Positions 45,092 to 57,256 are shown, counted from the stretch's first letter. The stretch is 64,000 nucleotides of DNA from Craterostigma plantagineum (GCA_027422505.1 JAPQWV010000005.1:7693501-7757500); one strand, 5' to 3'. The notes: a model not told the origin generated them from the sequence alone. Translations and numbers: made by a program.

Positions 45092-46129
45092 TTAGAGGAA
45101 ATCTATACCCTCTCGAACCATAAAGTGGCACTTTTCCCAATTAAGTGCTAAGTTCGTATCCTCGCAACGTGCGAGTACGAGCTTCAGATTAGCAAGATAA
45201 ACATCGAATGACGACCCAAACACACAAAAATCATCCATAAACACCTCCATTACCTCGCCTACCAATTCGTCGAATATAGCCATCATACATCGTTGAAATG
45301 TGGCTGGGGCATTGCAAAGACCAAATGGCATCCTCCGGTATGCAAATGTGCCGAAGGGGCAGGTGAATGTGGTCTTCTCCTGGTCCTCAGGTGCTATAGG
45401 GATCTGCAGGTATCCTGATAAACCATCAAGAAAATAGTAAAATGAGTGACCAGATAGTTTTTCTAACATTTGGTCGATAAATGGTAGGGGAAAATGGTCC
45501 TTTCTCGTGGCGTCGTTCAATTTCCTGTAGTCGATGCACACACGCCACCCAGTAACGGTCCTTGTTGGAATCAACTCATTCTTGTCGTTCGTGACGACCG
45601 TCATACCTCCCTTCTTAGGAACCACTTGGACCGGACTTACCCACGCACTATCTGAAATGGGGTAACTCATCCCTGCGTCTAGCAATTTAATCACCTCCTT
45701 CTTAACGACGTCCTTCATATTGGGATTGAGTCGCCTTTGACGTTGAGGGACTGGCTTGAAATCATCCTCCATGAGGATCTTATGCGTGCAGTAGCTCGGG
45801 CTGATACCCCTTATGTCGGATATCTTCCACGCCAAGGCCTTCTTGTGCGCTTTCAACACATCCAAGAGCTGCCCCTTTTGTCCGTCGTCTAGGCTCGATG
45901 AGATGATGACTGGTAGCCCTCCGTTGCTGCCAAGGAACGCATACTCGAGGTGTTCGGGCAGCGGCTTCAACTCGAGGACCTGTGGCTCCTCGACCGATCT
46001 CTTTTTCTTGTCCTCTTCGCTGCTCACGTCGATAGCTATGATGGGCTCGCCGACTTCCTCCCCACACTCGTCGATTGCCAACATTTTCTGTGTATCTTGC
46101 TCGTAGGGAAACTGTGATAGACCTTGCAC
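45092..46129 (-). pseudogene. Athila reverse transcriptase
   Basis: The 345-codon frame has SAWVSPVQVVPKKGG, WRVCIDYRKLNDATRKDHFP and LDGLSGYLQIPIAPEDQEKT. It also has FGTFAYRRMPFGLCNAPATF and the active site VFMDDFCVF (FMDD, 45230-45241). It stops at 45092 after REGIDFL, where the next block of pol follows in a different frame and a short conserved stretch (usually VLGHKV-like) is missing, so a small deletion has split pol. Confidence 0.9.
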
Positions 46130-46197
46130 AGAAAAAAGAAAATCATGCTCAAAAGCGTCTAAGTAGTAGCACTTATCGTCATGCTCATTACTCTTCT

Positions 46198-46542
46198 TCA
46201 GCGATTCAGCATATTGAACGTAACCTTCTCGCCATCTACCGTCAAAGTTAACGTCCCATTTCTGACATCTATCATAGTCTCACCGGTAGCTAAGAATGGT
46301 CTACCTAATATCAATGGGACATTATCATCCTCTTCCATGTCTAAGATAACAAAATCGGCGGGAATCACGAATTTACCTACCTTAACTAGGACATCGTCAA
46401 TAACTCCTCTAGGGTATTTTAAAGATCGATCAGCTAATTGAAGGCTCATCCTAGTGGGTCGTGGTTCACCTAGTCCTAAGCGCTTAAACATGGAATACGG
46501 CATTAAATTTATGCTAGCTCCTAGATCAGCTAAAGTCAACAA
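46198..46542 (-). pseudogene. Athila protease region
   Basis: ADLGASINLMPYSMFKRLGL carries the Asp-Leu-Gly-Ala-Ser form of the retropepsin active site common in Athila. It is followed by VGKFVIPADFVILDMEED, VPLILGRPFLATGETMIDV. It is out of frame with both gag and reverse transcriptase here. Confidence 0.85.
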
Positions 46543-48387
46543 CTAAATCTCCTATAAGGCAGGGAATCGTAAAACTCCCTGGGTCTTTGAGCTTCTTCGG
46601 CATCTTGTTCTGAAGTATCGCCGAGCATTCCCCTCGTAGACATACCATGGAAACATGTTCGAGCTTCCTCCTGTTTGTTAATAGGTCCTTCAAGAACTTG
46701 GCGAAGCTGGGCATCTGCGTAATAGCTTCAACAAACGGTAAGTTAATATGTAATTCTTTACACATGTTCATAAATTTACCGAACTGTGTCTTTCTTCAGC
46801 CGAGCTGGGTAGGGGATCTTTGGCTGGTATGGCTTCACCGATGGTTGCTCGATCTCCTTTGCCTTTCCTTTCTCAGGCTCGACCTTTTCCTTCTCAGCCT
46901 CGTTCTTCTCGACATCGTTGCCCTTGCTTTCCTCCACTTTTGGCTTGTCATTGCCCTCAAAACTGGCCTTCTCAGTCGACTTCTTTTTGGGACGTACCTC
47001 TTGCAACTCTCTTCCGTTCCTCAGGTCACTGCTTTGCAATATTCCTTAGGGTTTGGCTCGGTGTAACTTGGAAGTGATCCCTGAGTTCGCTCAGCCAACT
47101 GCTTCGCCATCTGGCCCACTTGTTGCTCCAATTTCTTGATAGAGGCGTCGGTGTTCTGGGCACGTACTTCCATGTACTCCTCCATTTTAGTCATTCGACT
47201 CTCGTGGGCTTGAGTGGTGTTGCTGAAATTTGTGAGGAGCGTCTTCATCATATCCTTCATCTCCCACATATCATCGGATCCCGACCCCTAGATGCGTTCT
47301 GATACTAGCGTGATGTTCCTCCTTGGAAACCAGATGGTCTAGGTTGGAATCCTGGTGGCCCTTGCCATGGTTGTTTTGGTTCCCATACGCCAGATTTGGA
47401 TGCGCTCGAGGTTGAAAACTCCGTTGGCCTTGGTAATTCCCCATATAGTCCACGTGCTCTAGTGATTGCCCTAATTGGCACTCTGAGGTCTCATGAGGTG
47501 CGCCACAAATCTCGCACTGTGTTGTGTATGGCTTCTGAGGTGATGTGGTGGTCATGACGGTATGCACGAGCTGTGTTTGCCCGGCCTTTGGAAGTAGCGT
47601 GTTGATCACCATCTGGAGCTGGGATTAGTAGTTGCAATCTGTTGTTGCAACGCCTCGAACTTGGCATTTGTAGCGGTCTCCTCGCTCACCCCAAACACTC
47701 CTGGAGCCTTTATCCTCATATTGCCTCTCATAAAGCTGTTCCTTGAGTAGTCTTCGATTAGATTCCAGGCATCTGTGGCATTGAGCTTCACGAGCCCTCC
47801 TCCCGCGGCTCCGTCTAGCATATGAACAATTTGATCATTGAGGCCTTCGTGAAATCGGCCTTCGACATCCCGTGTTGTGGGCACTTCTTTAATATGGACT
47901 TGTACCTCTCCCACACCGCGTAAAGATTCTCTGAATCCTTCTGGTGAAAAAGAGAGATCTCCGTCTTCAACCTTAATACCTTTGACAATTGGAAGTAATG
48001 GCCGATGAATGCTGCTCGCAGCTCTTCCCAAGTAGTGATCGATCTGGGCGGTAACATCTCCAACCAGTCCTCCGCCCTGTACTTGAGTGAGAATGGAAAC
48101 AACATCAGCTTGATAGCATCGCTCGGGACCCCATTAATCTTGATGGTGTCTGTTACTGTCAGAAAGGCCTTCAGGTGGGAGTATGGATCATCATCAGGAT
48201 TCCCCTCAAACTGGGCCGTCTGAAAGATCATTTGAAGCCAAGCATGCTTCAGCTCGAAATTGTTGTTCTCGATCGGTGGAATAATGATCGCCGATTCGGT
48301 ACCGCCTAGAGTGGCGCTCTTGAGTAGATCTTGTAGAGATTGTTCTTCTTCTTGGTCATGGTGGACGGGTACTCTGTGGTCTGCCAT
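46540..48387 (-). pseudogene. Athila gag, multiply frameshifted
   Basis: It starts at 48387 (MADHRVPVHHDQEEEQSLQD). Capsid motifs FELKHAWLQMIFQTAQFEGN, KLMLFPFSLKYRAEDWLEML and LYAVWERYKSILKKCPQHGM are clear. A CX2CX3HX4C-type zinc motif (CEICGAPHETSEC) lies near 47510. A coiled coil (TNASIKKLEQQVGQMAKQL-like, about 47250-47060) and a Glu/Lys-rich segment follow. The chain is spread over at least five frames, with breaks near 47820, 47610, 47270, 47030 and 46776. No full Gag can be made. Confidence 0.85.
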
Positions 48388-48823
48388 CTCGACTTCTGTC
48401 TCTCGATTGTCTAAGGACGTCTCTGTTCGAAAATTTTCTACTGACTCCTGAGAGTTGTCCTCTGAGTAGCTAACCAGCGCTTCCTGATAGTTCCTAGCCG
48501 TGCCTTCAGAATTGTATCTGAGTTGCCTTCATAACTTTCCCTCGAAATCCGGATCTCCTTCAACAATGGGACCTGATGGGTGGCTTCGGGTCATCCACTG
48601 TCAAACAGTACCATCAATGAGTGGAAGCAAAATTAGTGAAGGAATGATGGACAACTTGAAGGAATAAAACAAATAATAATTATTTGGAAACGCAAACGAG
48701 TGAACAAAGAAAGGATAACTAACTTAATCCACTTGAATACTTAAAATGCAAATAATTGAAACGAAAATTTAACAAATAATAGTGGCTAAATACCGAACTA
48801 GGGTGTTTCTAATGTCAATCTAT

Positions 48824-48841
48824 TCCCCGACAACGGCGCCA
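48824..48841 (-). other. Athila primer-binding site
   Basis: The minus strand reads TGGCGCCGTTGTCGGGGA, 6 bases from the 5' LTR; this is the common Athila/gypsy primer-binding site. Confidence 0.88.
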
Positions 48842-48847
48842 AAAACT

Positions 48848-50520
48848 TGATCGCGTGCGTGTACTTTAATATATTAAACAGATGTTCATGCAAATACGTC
48901 AAGTAATAATTAAAATGAATATGTTATAACTAGTACCACGCGCGTTAGGCAGTGGACCTATCGTTAGTAGAATAGCTATAGCGAGTATCCGAGTATCGAA
49001 CACGAGGAATAACTTGACTACTAGTAATAACCTATCACTCGATATTTAGCCTATGTAAATAACGGGATTGATTTATGCTATGACTATTTTAATGGATTAA
49101 TCTAATCAAATAAAAATAACTAAGATAGCACAACTAGGAAATGTATGAGTAAGTGAAGATAATAAATATGTGTTCGGGGTTCGAATCTCGCTAGGTGTTG
49201 TCGGCTAAGGCTACAGAATATCGCTCTCGTGTTATTGGCTAAATCGCAGTAATTTCCTACCCACTCACGAGTTTGTTGTCGCCCTAAACGTTCGTGGAAA
49301 TCCAAGATTAATAATTACTAAACAGCGAGGATCGAGTATTTGCTGTCGCCCTATACTCGGATCCTAATGTCTACGAACGGATCGTTATTTAGCTGTCGCC
49401 CTAAACGATGTACCACACATTCATATCAACACATAGACATATTGATACAAAGAAACATGTTCATAGAACAATAAATAGCCAGATTACACGTGTTCACGAT
49501 TATCCAACGACTTAACTACGACATAACCCAACATTCATCTAAACCCAAACACATAAAAGGTTTAGCCACTCATATTGGACGTCACAACAACGAGATTCAA
49601 AGGAAACGAGGATAGAGAACTCATAAAATCTTCCCTAATAAGTGAGTATGGCGGTTCTGAGGTGGAGCTCTCGTTCCTCGATCGAATGAGCGTGACTGCG
49701 TTGTTGGATCGTCCCTTACGTGTCTCCGAATGAAAGAGCAGCTTCTATTGTTCTTCCTCCTCTCCTTTTCTCTAAGTTTTCGTCTCTATGAGGTTGTGGT
49801 TGAGTTCTGAGAAGAACTCCCCTTTTATGCATCGAATTTGGGCCAAAACCCTGAAATTTGGCACGTTCACGGCCACTTAACGGGCCTTCACGGCCGTGAC
49901 AGATGAAATTAGGCTGACTTTTCGTCTTTCTTAAACCCTTCAGGGCCTCGTTCATGAGAAGTCACGGCCGTGACGGCGGCTTAAACCCTAAAACTTGACT
50001 TTTCTGGAACTAATCACGGCCTCTTGCATCCTAAGTCACGGCCGTGACAACGGGCAGTGTTGCGTTGCTTAGTTTCTGTCGAGAGTCATGGCCAATTGCA
50101 TGTTGAGTCACGGCCGTGACACATAAGCTCTTCCCATCTTAAGCTCTCTGTCCTCGTTCACGGCTTCGTACATGAGGTTCACGGCCGTGACGAAGGACAT
50201 CCCATCATTCTGCCGCTTTCACGGCCACATGCATAGCACTCACGGCCGTGAACGTTGAGATTTATGTCTTTTAAGGCTTACTTCCCACGTTCACGGTCTC
50301 TTACATGAGGTTCACGGCCGTGACTATGGCCTGACAGCTTCTTACTTGGCCATTTTGCGTCGTTTTTCGCCTCGTTTTCGTTCCCTTTTGCTCGATAATC
50401 ATTCGAAGGTCCTATAATATTTAAATGAGTGTAAATAGAGCCAAGATGCATGGAATGACCAAAAATATTCTATTATAACCCAATAAATACAATAATAAAC
50501 GTATTAAAATACGTTTATCA
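48848..50520 (-). repeat. 5' LTR of the Athila element, 1673 bp
   Basis: It is the partner of 36378-38058. On the minus strand the palindrome array (50323 down to 49867) lies in U3. A TATA-like gcataaaaggg (about 49820-49830) follows, then the transcribed leader. Small indels and substitutions distinguish it from the 3' LTR. Confidence 0.93.
49867..50323. repeat. Seven-unit half-site plus palindrome array, 5' LTR
   Basis: TCACGGCCGTGA starts at 49888, 49962, 50036, 50108, 50179, 50240 and 50312. All seven palindromes are perfect, whereas some half-sites have changed (cagggcc near 49941, tcatggcc near 50086). So the palindromes have been kept better than the half-sites since insertion. Confidence 0.93.
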
Positions 50521-52984
50521 GGGCACTTGCCCATTTGGCGAAGGAAATACAGGGCTTGCCAATTTGGCGATCCGATCTGTTTTCTCATTTTCCTTCTGTT
50601 AATAAGCTCCAGTTTAAACTCCTCAAATTTTTCCTTCATATTCTCGAACGCCTTCGCATACTCCATTAGCTTGTCTTCTTTGGTGGTGAAGGTTCCCTCT
50701 GTTTGTTGGACCACCTATTGCAAAATGGAGTAAAAGGTTACTCGAGTCAACCCCATCCTGATGGTTGTCCTCATCCCGAGTAGTAGGGCTTCGTACTCGG
50801 CCTCGTTGTTGGATGCTCGATAATCCAGCTTTATCCCCAAGCTGGTTTCTTCTCCCCATGGTGAAATGATCACAAGCCCGACGCCGTTCCCAAATCGGCA
50901 AGAAGACCCATCCACATAGATCTTCCACATTTCAACAGGTCCTTATTCTGCCATCTGAACAATGAAATCAGCTAAGGACTGTGCCTTGATGGCCACTCAA
51001 GGTCGGAATTGGATATCATACTCCCCTAACTCAGTAACCCATCGATCTCCCAGAAATATCCGGTCGAGTCACGATTACTCCTAACGGACTGTTGGTCAGC
51101 ACCACAATCGGATGTGACAGGAAGTATGGCCTTAATCTCCTGGCCCTAATAACTAGGGCTAACAGTAATTTTTTCTTGAGAGGTGTACCGAACTTTTGCG
51201 CCTTTCAGGAGATGGTTGACGAAGTAAACTGGCTTCTGTGCCTTTTCCTCCCCTCGGACTATAACCGAGCTGGCCGGTCGAGGAGAGGTTGGTAGATAAA
51301 CAATGAGTTCCTCCTCTGGCATTTGTTTGTTCAGGATCGTCAGCTCCTTCAGGTATTCCTTCAATTCTTGGAAAGCTTTCTCGCATTCCGGCGTCCATTC
51401 AAAATCCTTCACTTTCCTCGGTACCTTGAAAAAAGGCATACTTCGTTCGGCAGATCGCGAAATGAACCTGGACAGGGCCGTGATTCTCCCTATTAGCCTC
51501 TGGACTTCGTTAAGATTTTTAGGGGAGGTCATATTAGAGATAGCCTTCACTTTGTCGGGATTAGCTTCGATGCCCGATCGGGTAACCATATACCCCAAGA
51601 ACTTTCCCGATCGCACTCCGAACGTGCATTTAGCCGGGTTTAGTTTTAGGCCGTATCTTCTCGGAGATCCCCCGAGAAGCTATTCTCTGTCTTGGATTTG
51701 ATCAGTATATCATCCACGTAGACTTCCATATTCCTCCCAATTTGAGCCTCGAAGACCCGTTCCATCAGTCTTTGATACGTAGCCCCCGCGTTCTTCAGCC
51801 CGAAGGGCATGACTATGTAGCAGAAAGTTCCTTCCGACGTGATGAAGCTAACCTTAGGTTGATCCTCCTCGGCTAGCCCGATTTGATGATAGCCTTGAAG
51901 GCATTCAGGAAACACAAGAGTCCGTGCCCGGCTGTGGAGTCTACCAGCTGATCTATGCGCGGCAAAGGGTAACAATCATTCGGGCATGCCTTGTTCAGAT
52001 CCCTGAAGTCGACGCACATTCGCCACTTTCGCGCAGATTTAGGAACTAGTACGACATTTGAGAGCCAGGTCGGGAACTGGATTTCACGAATATATCCTGC
52101 CTTTAGGAGTTCCCAAACCTGTTCCTTGACTATCGCATTCTTCTGTGCCCCCTAGGTGTCTTTTCTTTCGGAAAACCGACCGGACAGTGGAAGATATGTT
52201 CAAGTGATGTTTCATTATATCCCAAGGTATCACTGTCAGCTCGCTTGCCGACCAAGCAAACACGTCTTCGTTCTTTTTTAATTGCTTGATGAGATATGCC
52301 TTCAATTTGGGGGATAGGTCTCGAGCTACCTTAACTGTTCCCCAAGGGGGCCTGATTACGACTTCCTCTATTTCTCCCTCTGCCCCAGCCTCTTGGATGG
52401 TATGTATCGCATAAACAGCTCCTCGATTCCTGGGGATGCCATCCCGTCGGCTCTTCAAGGATTTTAGCTCGATCCCACCTCCTCCACGTAACACTTGCGT
52501 GCCACTTTCCGATCTCCGAGTACCTCTCCTACTTGGTTCCCCACTTGGAACTTCATCTTTTGATGCAGGGCCGAGGCAATGGCCACGAACGAACTCAGTG
52601 CCGGGCGTCCTAATATGACATTGTAGGACAACTCCATGTCACCACCAAGAAGGGGGTGATTCGGGTCTTTTTCAGCTCGCCCGATCCCAGTGTCAGACGT
52701 AGTTGAATCAAACCTACGGCCTCGATGGCATGTCCTGTGAACCCGAATAGTGCCGTTTCCACGGGATCCATCTGATACTTTCCCAACTCCATTTGGTCCA
52801 TGGTCTCTTTGAAAATGATGTTCACCGAGCTCCCGTTGTCAGCAAAAACTCTCCCTACATCATGATTGGCTATTTCAGCTCTGACCACCAGTGCGTCTTC
52901 ATGTGAATCGTCTCCTCCATGAAAGTCTTCGGGTCCAAATGAAATGGTGGGTCCCGAACGCTTGTATACCGAGTTACTCCCCAA
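50521..52984 (-). pseudogene. Tat element pol: protease, reverse transcriptase, RNase H, second RNase H
   Basis: On the minus strand: a protease block (VFADNGSSVNIIF, D-N-G-S variant of the active site, about 52840), and an RT N-terminal block (NEDVFAWSASEL...IMKHHLNI, about 52270). The RT palm follows with GYHQIGLAEEDQPKVSFITS, YIVMPFGLKNAGATYQRLME and VYVDDILIKS (about 51710), then RNase H (QKPVYFVNHLLKGAKVRYTS, about 51215). The second RNase H-like domain is IYVDGSSCRFGNG...SNNEAEYEALLLGM (50930-50760). This dual RNase H is known in Tat elements. Frames change at least four times. The chain ends at the Athila insertion (50520) before any integrase. Confidence 0.82.
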
Positions 52985-53264
52985 TTTTCCAACTTCCTCA
53001 CCTCTGTCTTTCTGGCTCTGTTTGAATCCCCGATTGCGGGTCCTCCAGATATCATATTAATTCTGCGCGGGGGCACGTACGCTTCTGCGGGGGCCCGAAC
53101 ACGTCCGGGGGTTCGCCGATCGTTTCCTCGTCTTCGCCTCCGCTCGGGGGATTTGTGCCATCTGCCCCGTGGTCTATTGTTTGCATAAGTTTGATTCCTC
53201 CCCGATCTTTGCTCGAACTCTCTCCTGAAGTATTTTCGGGGGGCGTTTCCCTCCTCTCCAATCA

Positions 53265-54534
53265 CTAGCTCTGCTCGGGCTCTCCAATCAAGTGAAAACA
53301 GGCTTCAGTCGTATGGCCATATTCCCGATGAAACTCACAGTATGATTTTGACACAGGATTCCTCGGCCCATTCCTGCTTTTAGCTGGCCTTTTAATGGAG
53401 TATCGTTCTTCACATATTTCCAGTGCCCGAGCTTTGTTTACCTTCCACTGGGTGTCGATGGACCTAGATCCTCTTTGGGTTTCCTTTCGAGGATTTTCCT
53501 CCTTCGGGTCCATTGGGCGAGTCGACTCCCGAGCGACATCTACTGCCCCGATGGCTCTCTTTTTATCACCCTTTCTTGAAGTTGTGTGCTTCTTCCACTC
53601 TTACGTACTTCTCCACCCTGATTATCAATTTTTCCGCGGTGGTCAGGTATTTCTTCACTAACGATCGGTATAAGTCCCCTTCCTTCAGCCCATTATAGAA
53701 CGCCCCGATCAATAAGTCTGGGGTAGCGGTCGGGACTTCCATCATGGTCTTATTAAATCGTTTCAGATAATCTCATAGACATTCCTGACCTCCTTGCTTC
53801 ATGTTCAGCAGATTCACTACCGAGAAGGCGGCTGCTAGAAAATTGCCTCAAGAAAGCGCAGGTGAAGTCCGCAAAGTTATGAATCTCGCCCGCGGGTATC
53901 ATAGTGAACCATTGTTGGGCTTCTTTCGCGAGGGTGGTAGCAAACACCCGGCATTTGATCGCGTCTCCTAGTTGATAAAGTGCGGCATTCCCTCGAAGCT
54001 GGCTAAATGGTCCTCGGGAGGTCCCGAGCCCTCATACCGATTCATCTTCGGGAATCTAAAGTTGTTCGGCAGAGGGGCCCGAAGGACTTCTTCTGAAAAG
54101 GAAGAGCCCCGTTGCACTGGGAGAGCTATTTGCGGATTGGCCAACTCTTATAGCCTTTGGATTTCCTCCTTCATTCGCTCCCACTCCGCGCCTTGTCCCT
54201 CCACCGGGACTCTTCCCCTTTTTCCGGTTCGCAGAGTGTTGACATCCACCCTGGGCGTTCTAACCTCAGCCTCCTTGTCTTGTTCCTCCTCGCGTGGAAT
54301 TTCCGCTTCCTTTCTTAACCTCTCTGCTTCTTTTTCCTCGGTCTCAGGCTGTTCCGGCGACTCGACGCGAGTTTTTCGCGCCCGCTCCGCCCTCAACATT
54401 TCCACTTCCGCCCTCAGACTTCCCATCTCGGCGAATTCTGCGCTGAATGTTTCCCTCAGCCTTCTTTCCATCTCTTCCGACGTGAGCACTTCTTCTATCA
54501 GCGGCGATCGATCATCGTTTGCGGCATCCACCAT
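53265..54534 (-). pseudogene. Tat element gag
   Basis: The likely start is ATG 54534-54532 (MVDAANDDRSPLIEEVLTSE), followed by a Glu/Arg-rich coiled coil. Capsid motifs (FATTLAKEAQQWFTMIPAG, FADFTCAFLRQFSSSR, about 53950-53840) come next. The zinc-like CEFHREYGHTTEAC (about 53330) resembles the CDFH-GH--C motif of Tat gag proteins. The frame continues past 53265 into an Arg-rich region and INMISGGPAIGDSNRARK (about 53050), the usual gag-protease junction in Tat. Stops and frameshifts are frequent. Confidence 0.8.
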
Positions 54535-54553
54535 GTTGTTACTAATATATCGT

Positions 54554-54570
54554 CCCACAGACGGCGCCAA
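54554..54570 (-). other. Tat element primer-binding site
   Basis: The minus strand reads TTGGCGCCGTCTGTGGG directly after the 5' LTR. Confidence 0.8.
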
Positions 54571-55256
54571 TGATGTGGACCGCGTAAAACGACATTTTGA
54601 AACGGCGGTTGGCGTAGCTGTTCTTCCCTCGTAGATCAGTTTTAGTTATTTGGAAAGCATACCTGGGAAATGAAAAAACCGTTGTTATTTATACTAACCT
54701 CAAATCATCTTTGCCTGGACCTATTCTTCACCCTGGTTTGTCTTTCTCACGAACCTCATGCTGGGAACGTGGTCTTCCCCACGATCCCACGTTCTCATTT
54801 CATATTCCTCCTTTCAGTTTCTTTCATGACTTCGTCCCCTCAACGTGAGACTGCCCCGCTCGGGCACTTTCTCTTTGCTCGGCCTTATCCTCTCGATCGG
54901 GCTCTTGCCTTCCTGTTCCTCCCGTTCTCAGCCGACCTCTTCTGACATCCCCTTCGCCCCTGGGCCGCTTGATTCAATAGATATGCCCTCCTTCCCTTCT
55001 CGGGTGACTTTGCTCGGGTGTTTTACTTTCCCCTTTGCTCGGGTATTAAACCTATGAGCCCACTCGATCGAATTACTCTTCTTTGAACTCCTTTCTCCGC
55101 AGGGGGGCCTCCTTCCCTCGCGCCTTTATATATGTCCCTCGGGCTACCCCCCGGGGATATCTTACTCATTCGCCTTCCTCATTTCGCGCCCATTACTCGC
55201 AGGCTTTTCGGTAGTTATCGTTATTTTACCGTTAGCTGGAAATCCCGAGGGTAACA
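54571..55256 (-). repeat. 5' LTR of the Tat element, 686 bp
   Basis: It aligns with 32671-33509 but lacks the 160-bp segment between the two ctcgta words. TG...CA ends and the duplication atctt are intact. Confidence 0.9.
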
Positions 55257-55261
55257 ATCTT

Positions 55262-56264
55262 ATACTGCCATTTTTCACCCAAATGGGATCACTCCACAAT
55301 CAATGTCATGAAGGCTTTCGACGCTACCAACCTGGATTGACCTGCTCCAAGCCAAGCAAGCAACACGCTACACTGAGCACAAATCGTTGCAAAGTGCGGG
55401 AGCAAATCATGCACATCGTATTTGGGCTAGAACCATAGCTAACCACGTGTTCGGTTCCAATCGTTGAAGCCCAAATTCATAACGCATATGAGGTTCCTAT
55501 ATAAAACAAATTGAAAACAGAGAGAATAGCCCACAACCTTGGTACGATTTATCTAATTATCCGTCGTGAGACTTGAGTTTGTTACCCAAGAAGAAGTGTG
55601 TGTCATTTAATAAATTGGTATAAATTTTTTTCGCAGATATATAATACTGGGCCAAGAATCGTGGGCCTCGCTAGATCGATTAATCAAAAATAAAAAAATA
55701 AATAAATAGAAAAATAAAAACACACCATGAACAAACTATTCATTGGACCAAGTTTGAAGTGTTATCTATTAAAAACAGATGACTCAGTGTACTAGTTGGC
55801 CACGCTCTATCCCATCTCTTCAACATATCCTCTACTAAGGTCTAACTTTTCCTAATTTTTATAGTCGAGAATTTGAGTTTTGATTTGAAAATCTTAGAGA
55901 GTTGGATTGGTGTGGCAGGATAGCATTGATCCCACTATATACATTAAATCTAAAATGTTAAAATTATTAATATTACCGCCGTAGATTTTTTCGTTTATTT
56001 TCATGAATCTTCTCAAGCGTGCCACGGTCCCGGACCCGGGCCATTTCCATTCATTCTTGGGGTTTTTTCTTTTTTTTTTTCCTGATGGTGAAATACTACT
56101 TAAGGATTTATTAATCATTGCATGTAATAATATCAAAATAAGGCCGACATGACGTAGCATTCATTCAACGATCCTATAAACTAGCTAGTCTTTAGCCTCC
56201 CCTCTCAAAACGCTCATAGTACACACATAACTTCAACGATCAGTTTCAACAGTTACTCAAGCAC
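55262..56264. other. Unassigned DNA, no gene seen
   Basis: I see no domain, RNA or element end. The phrase gcccaaattcata occurs both here (about 55468) and before the Tat element (about 32547), so an older repeat may extend on both sides of the nest. Confidence 0.4.
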
Positions 56265-56274
56265 ATAGACAATT

Positions 56275-56991
56275 TAGGGGTGAGCAAAACCGGATATCCG
56301 GTTTTTCGGATATTCGAAATTCGGATATCCGGATTTTCGGATATCGAAAAATGGTATCCGTATCCACTCTGGTTTTAATCGGATATCCGGAAATCGGATA
56401 TCCGGTTTATTCGGATATTTACACCGGATATCCGCATCCGGTTTTTAAATTTATTTTTCTTATATTGTTTATTATTTTCTTTTGAAAATCATATTTTTTA
56501 TTTCTTATCACAATAAAAAATATATTTTTTAATATAAGAATTTCTACACATATTAATTCAGACAATATGTAAATTTATGATTCAAAATTACATAATAAAT
56601 AATAAACACAACCACAAATTCACATTAATTTTTTAACTCGCGTCTCGATGTTTTTATGTTTTTTTTTATCTCAATTCTCTAACAAAGTTTTTTGCAATAA
56701 TAAAAATAATATAAATTTGAATATTCTACTTGATGATTTTTTTCCTTTTTGGACCTTCATTTTTCTTTTTGGACTATTTTTTATTTATTTTTTATTTTTT
56801 TAAAATATAAAACCGGATACCGGATATCCGGATTTTAGACAAACCACTATCCGTATCCGATCCGGTTTAGTTTAAAATAAATCGGATCGGATATCCGATC
56901 CGGTTTTTAAAACCGGATATCCGTTATTTCGGATTTTGAAAACCGGATACCGGATCGGAATCCGGTTTCCGGATATTTTTGCTCACCCCTA
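56275..56991. mobile_element. hAT-type MITE, 717 bp
   Basis: The ends TAGGGGTGAGCAAAACCGG and CCGGATATTTTTGCTCACCCCTA are inverted repeats, followed inward by dense ggatatccgg palindromes. The flanks share atagaca (56265-56271 and 56992-56998), an imperfect target duplication offset by a few bases. It lies about 265 bp upstream of the CRF start codon, so it may sit in that gene's promoter. Confidence 0.85.
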
Positions 56992-57256
56992 ATAGACATA
57001 TATATAAAATTATATATTTCATTACATAGATTCCACCTTAAAACTTCCTAATAAAATCTCACATTACGCAGCTTTTAAGGCTCTATGAGTTTATGCTTGT
57101 GATCTTTTCCTTTTCCCTTAGTCAGATTTGTTCCATCTTTTGCGAGCGTGTGTGGTTTTGCTTTATAGATTTGTCTTTTCGACTTCTTACGTACCAAAGT
57201 CTCCCTATTCGCATGTTTTGTTTAAAGGATTAATAATTCTATTACAAAGATAAGAT

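Larger units (their letters stand above)
36378..50520 (-). mobile_element. Athila-lineage Ty3/gypsy retrotransposon, nested, minus strand
   Basis: The LTRs at 36378-38058 and 48848-50520 begin TGATCGCGTG and end ACGTTTATCA on the plus strand. The primer-binding site next to the right LTR reads TGGCGCCGTTGTCGGGGA on the minus strand, a typical Athila site. Minus-strand order: gag, protease, reverse transcriptase, RNase H, integrase, then a long spacer and an ATHILA ORF-1-like (putative env-position) frame, then the polypurine tract. The coding parts carry multiple frameshifts. The flanks (gcacc left, gggca right) do not form a clean 5-bp duplication. Unusual features are the palindrome arrays and the antisense small frame (see their entries). 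Confidence 0.92.
32671..55256 (-). mobile_element. Tat-lineage Ty3/gypsy retrotransposon, hosting a nested Athila element
   Basis: The LTRs at 32671-33509 and 54571-55256 begin TGATGTGGACC and end CCGAGGGTAACA on the plus strand. The 5-bp duplication atctt is perfect at 32666-32670 and 55257-55261, so both ends belong to one insertion. The primer-binding site (54554-54570) and gag lie beside the right LTR, so the element reads on the minus strand. In that direction it has gag, protease, reverse transcriptase, RNase H and a second archaeal-type RNase H-like domain. The nested Athila element comes next, and after it an antisense Transposase_28-like frame and a G-run polypurine tract. An extra RNase H and an extra frame after pol are known Tat-lineage features. 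No integrase was found. Confidence 0.9.

Noticed and set aside
32671..55256. Two separate gypsy elements side by side instead of a nest
   Set aside because: The atctt duplication and the matching outer LTRs bracket the whole block, and Tat gag-pol and its accessory frame are split by the Athila LTRs.
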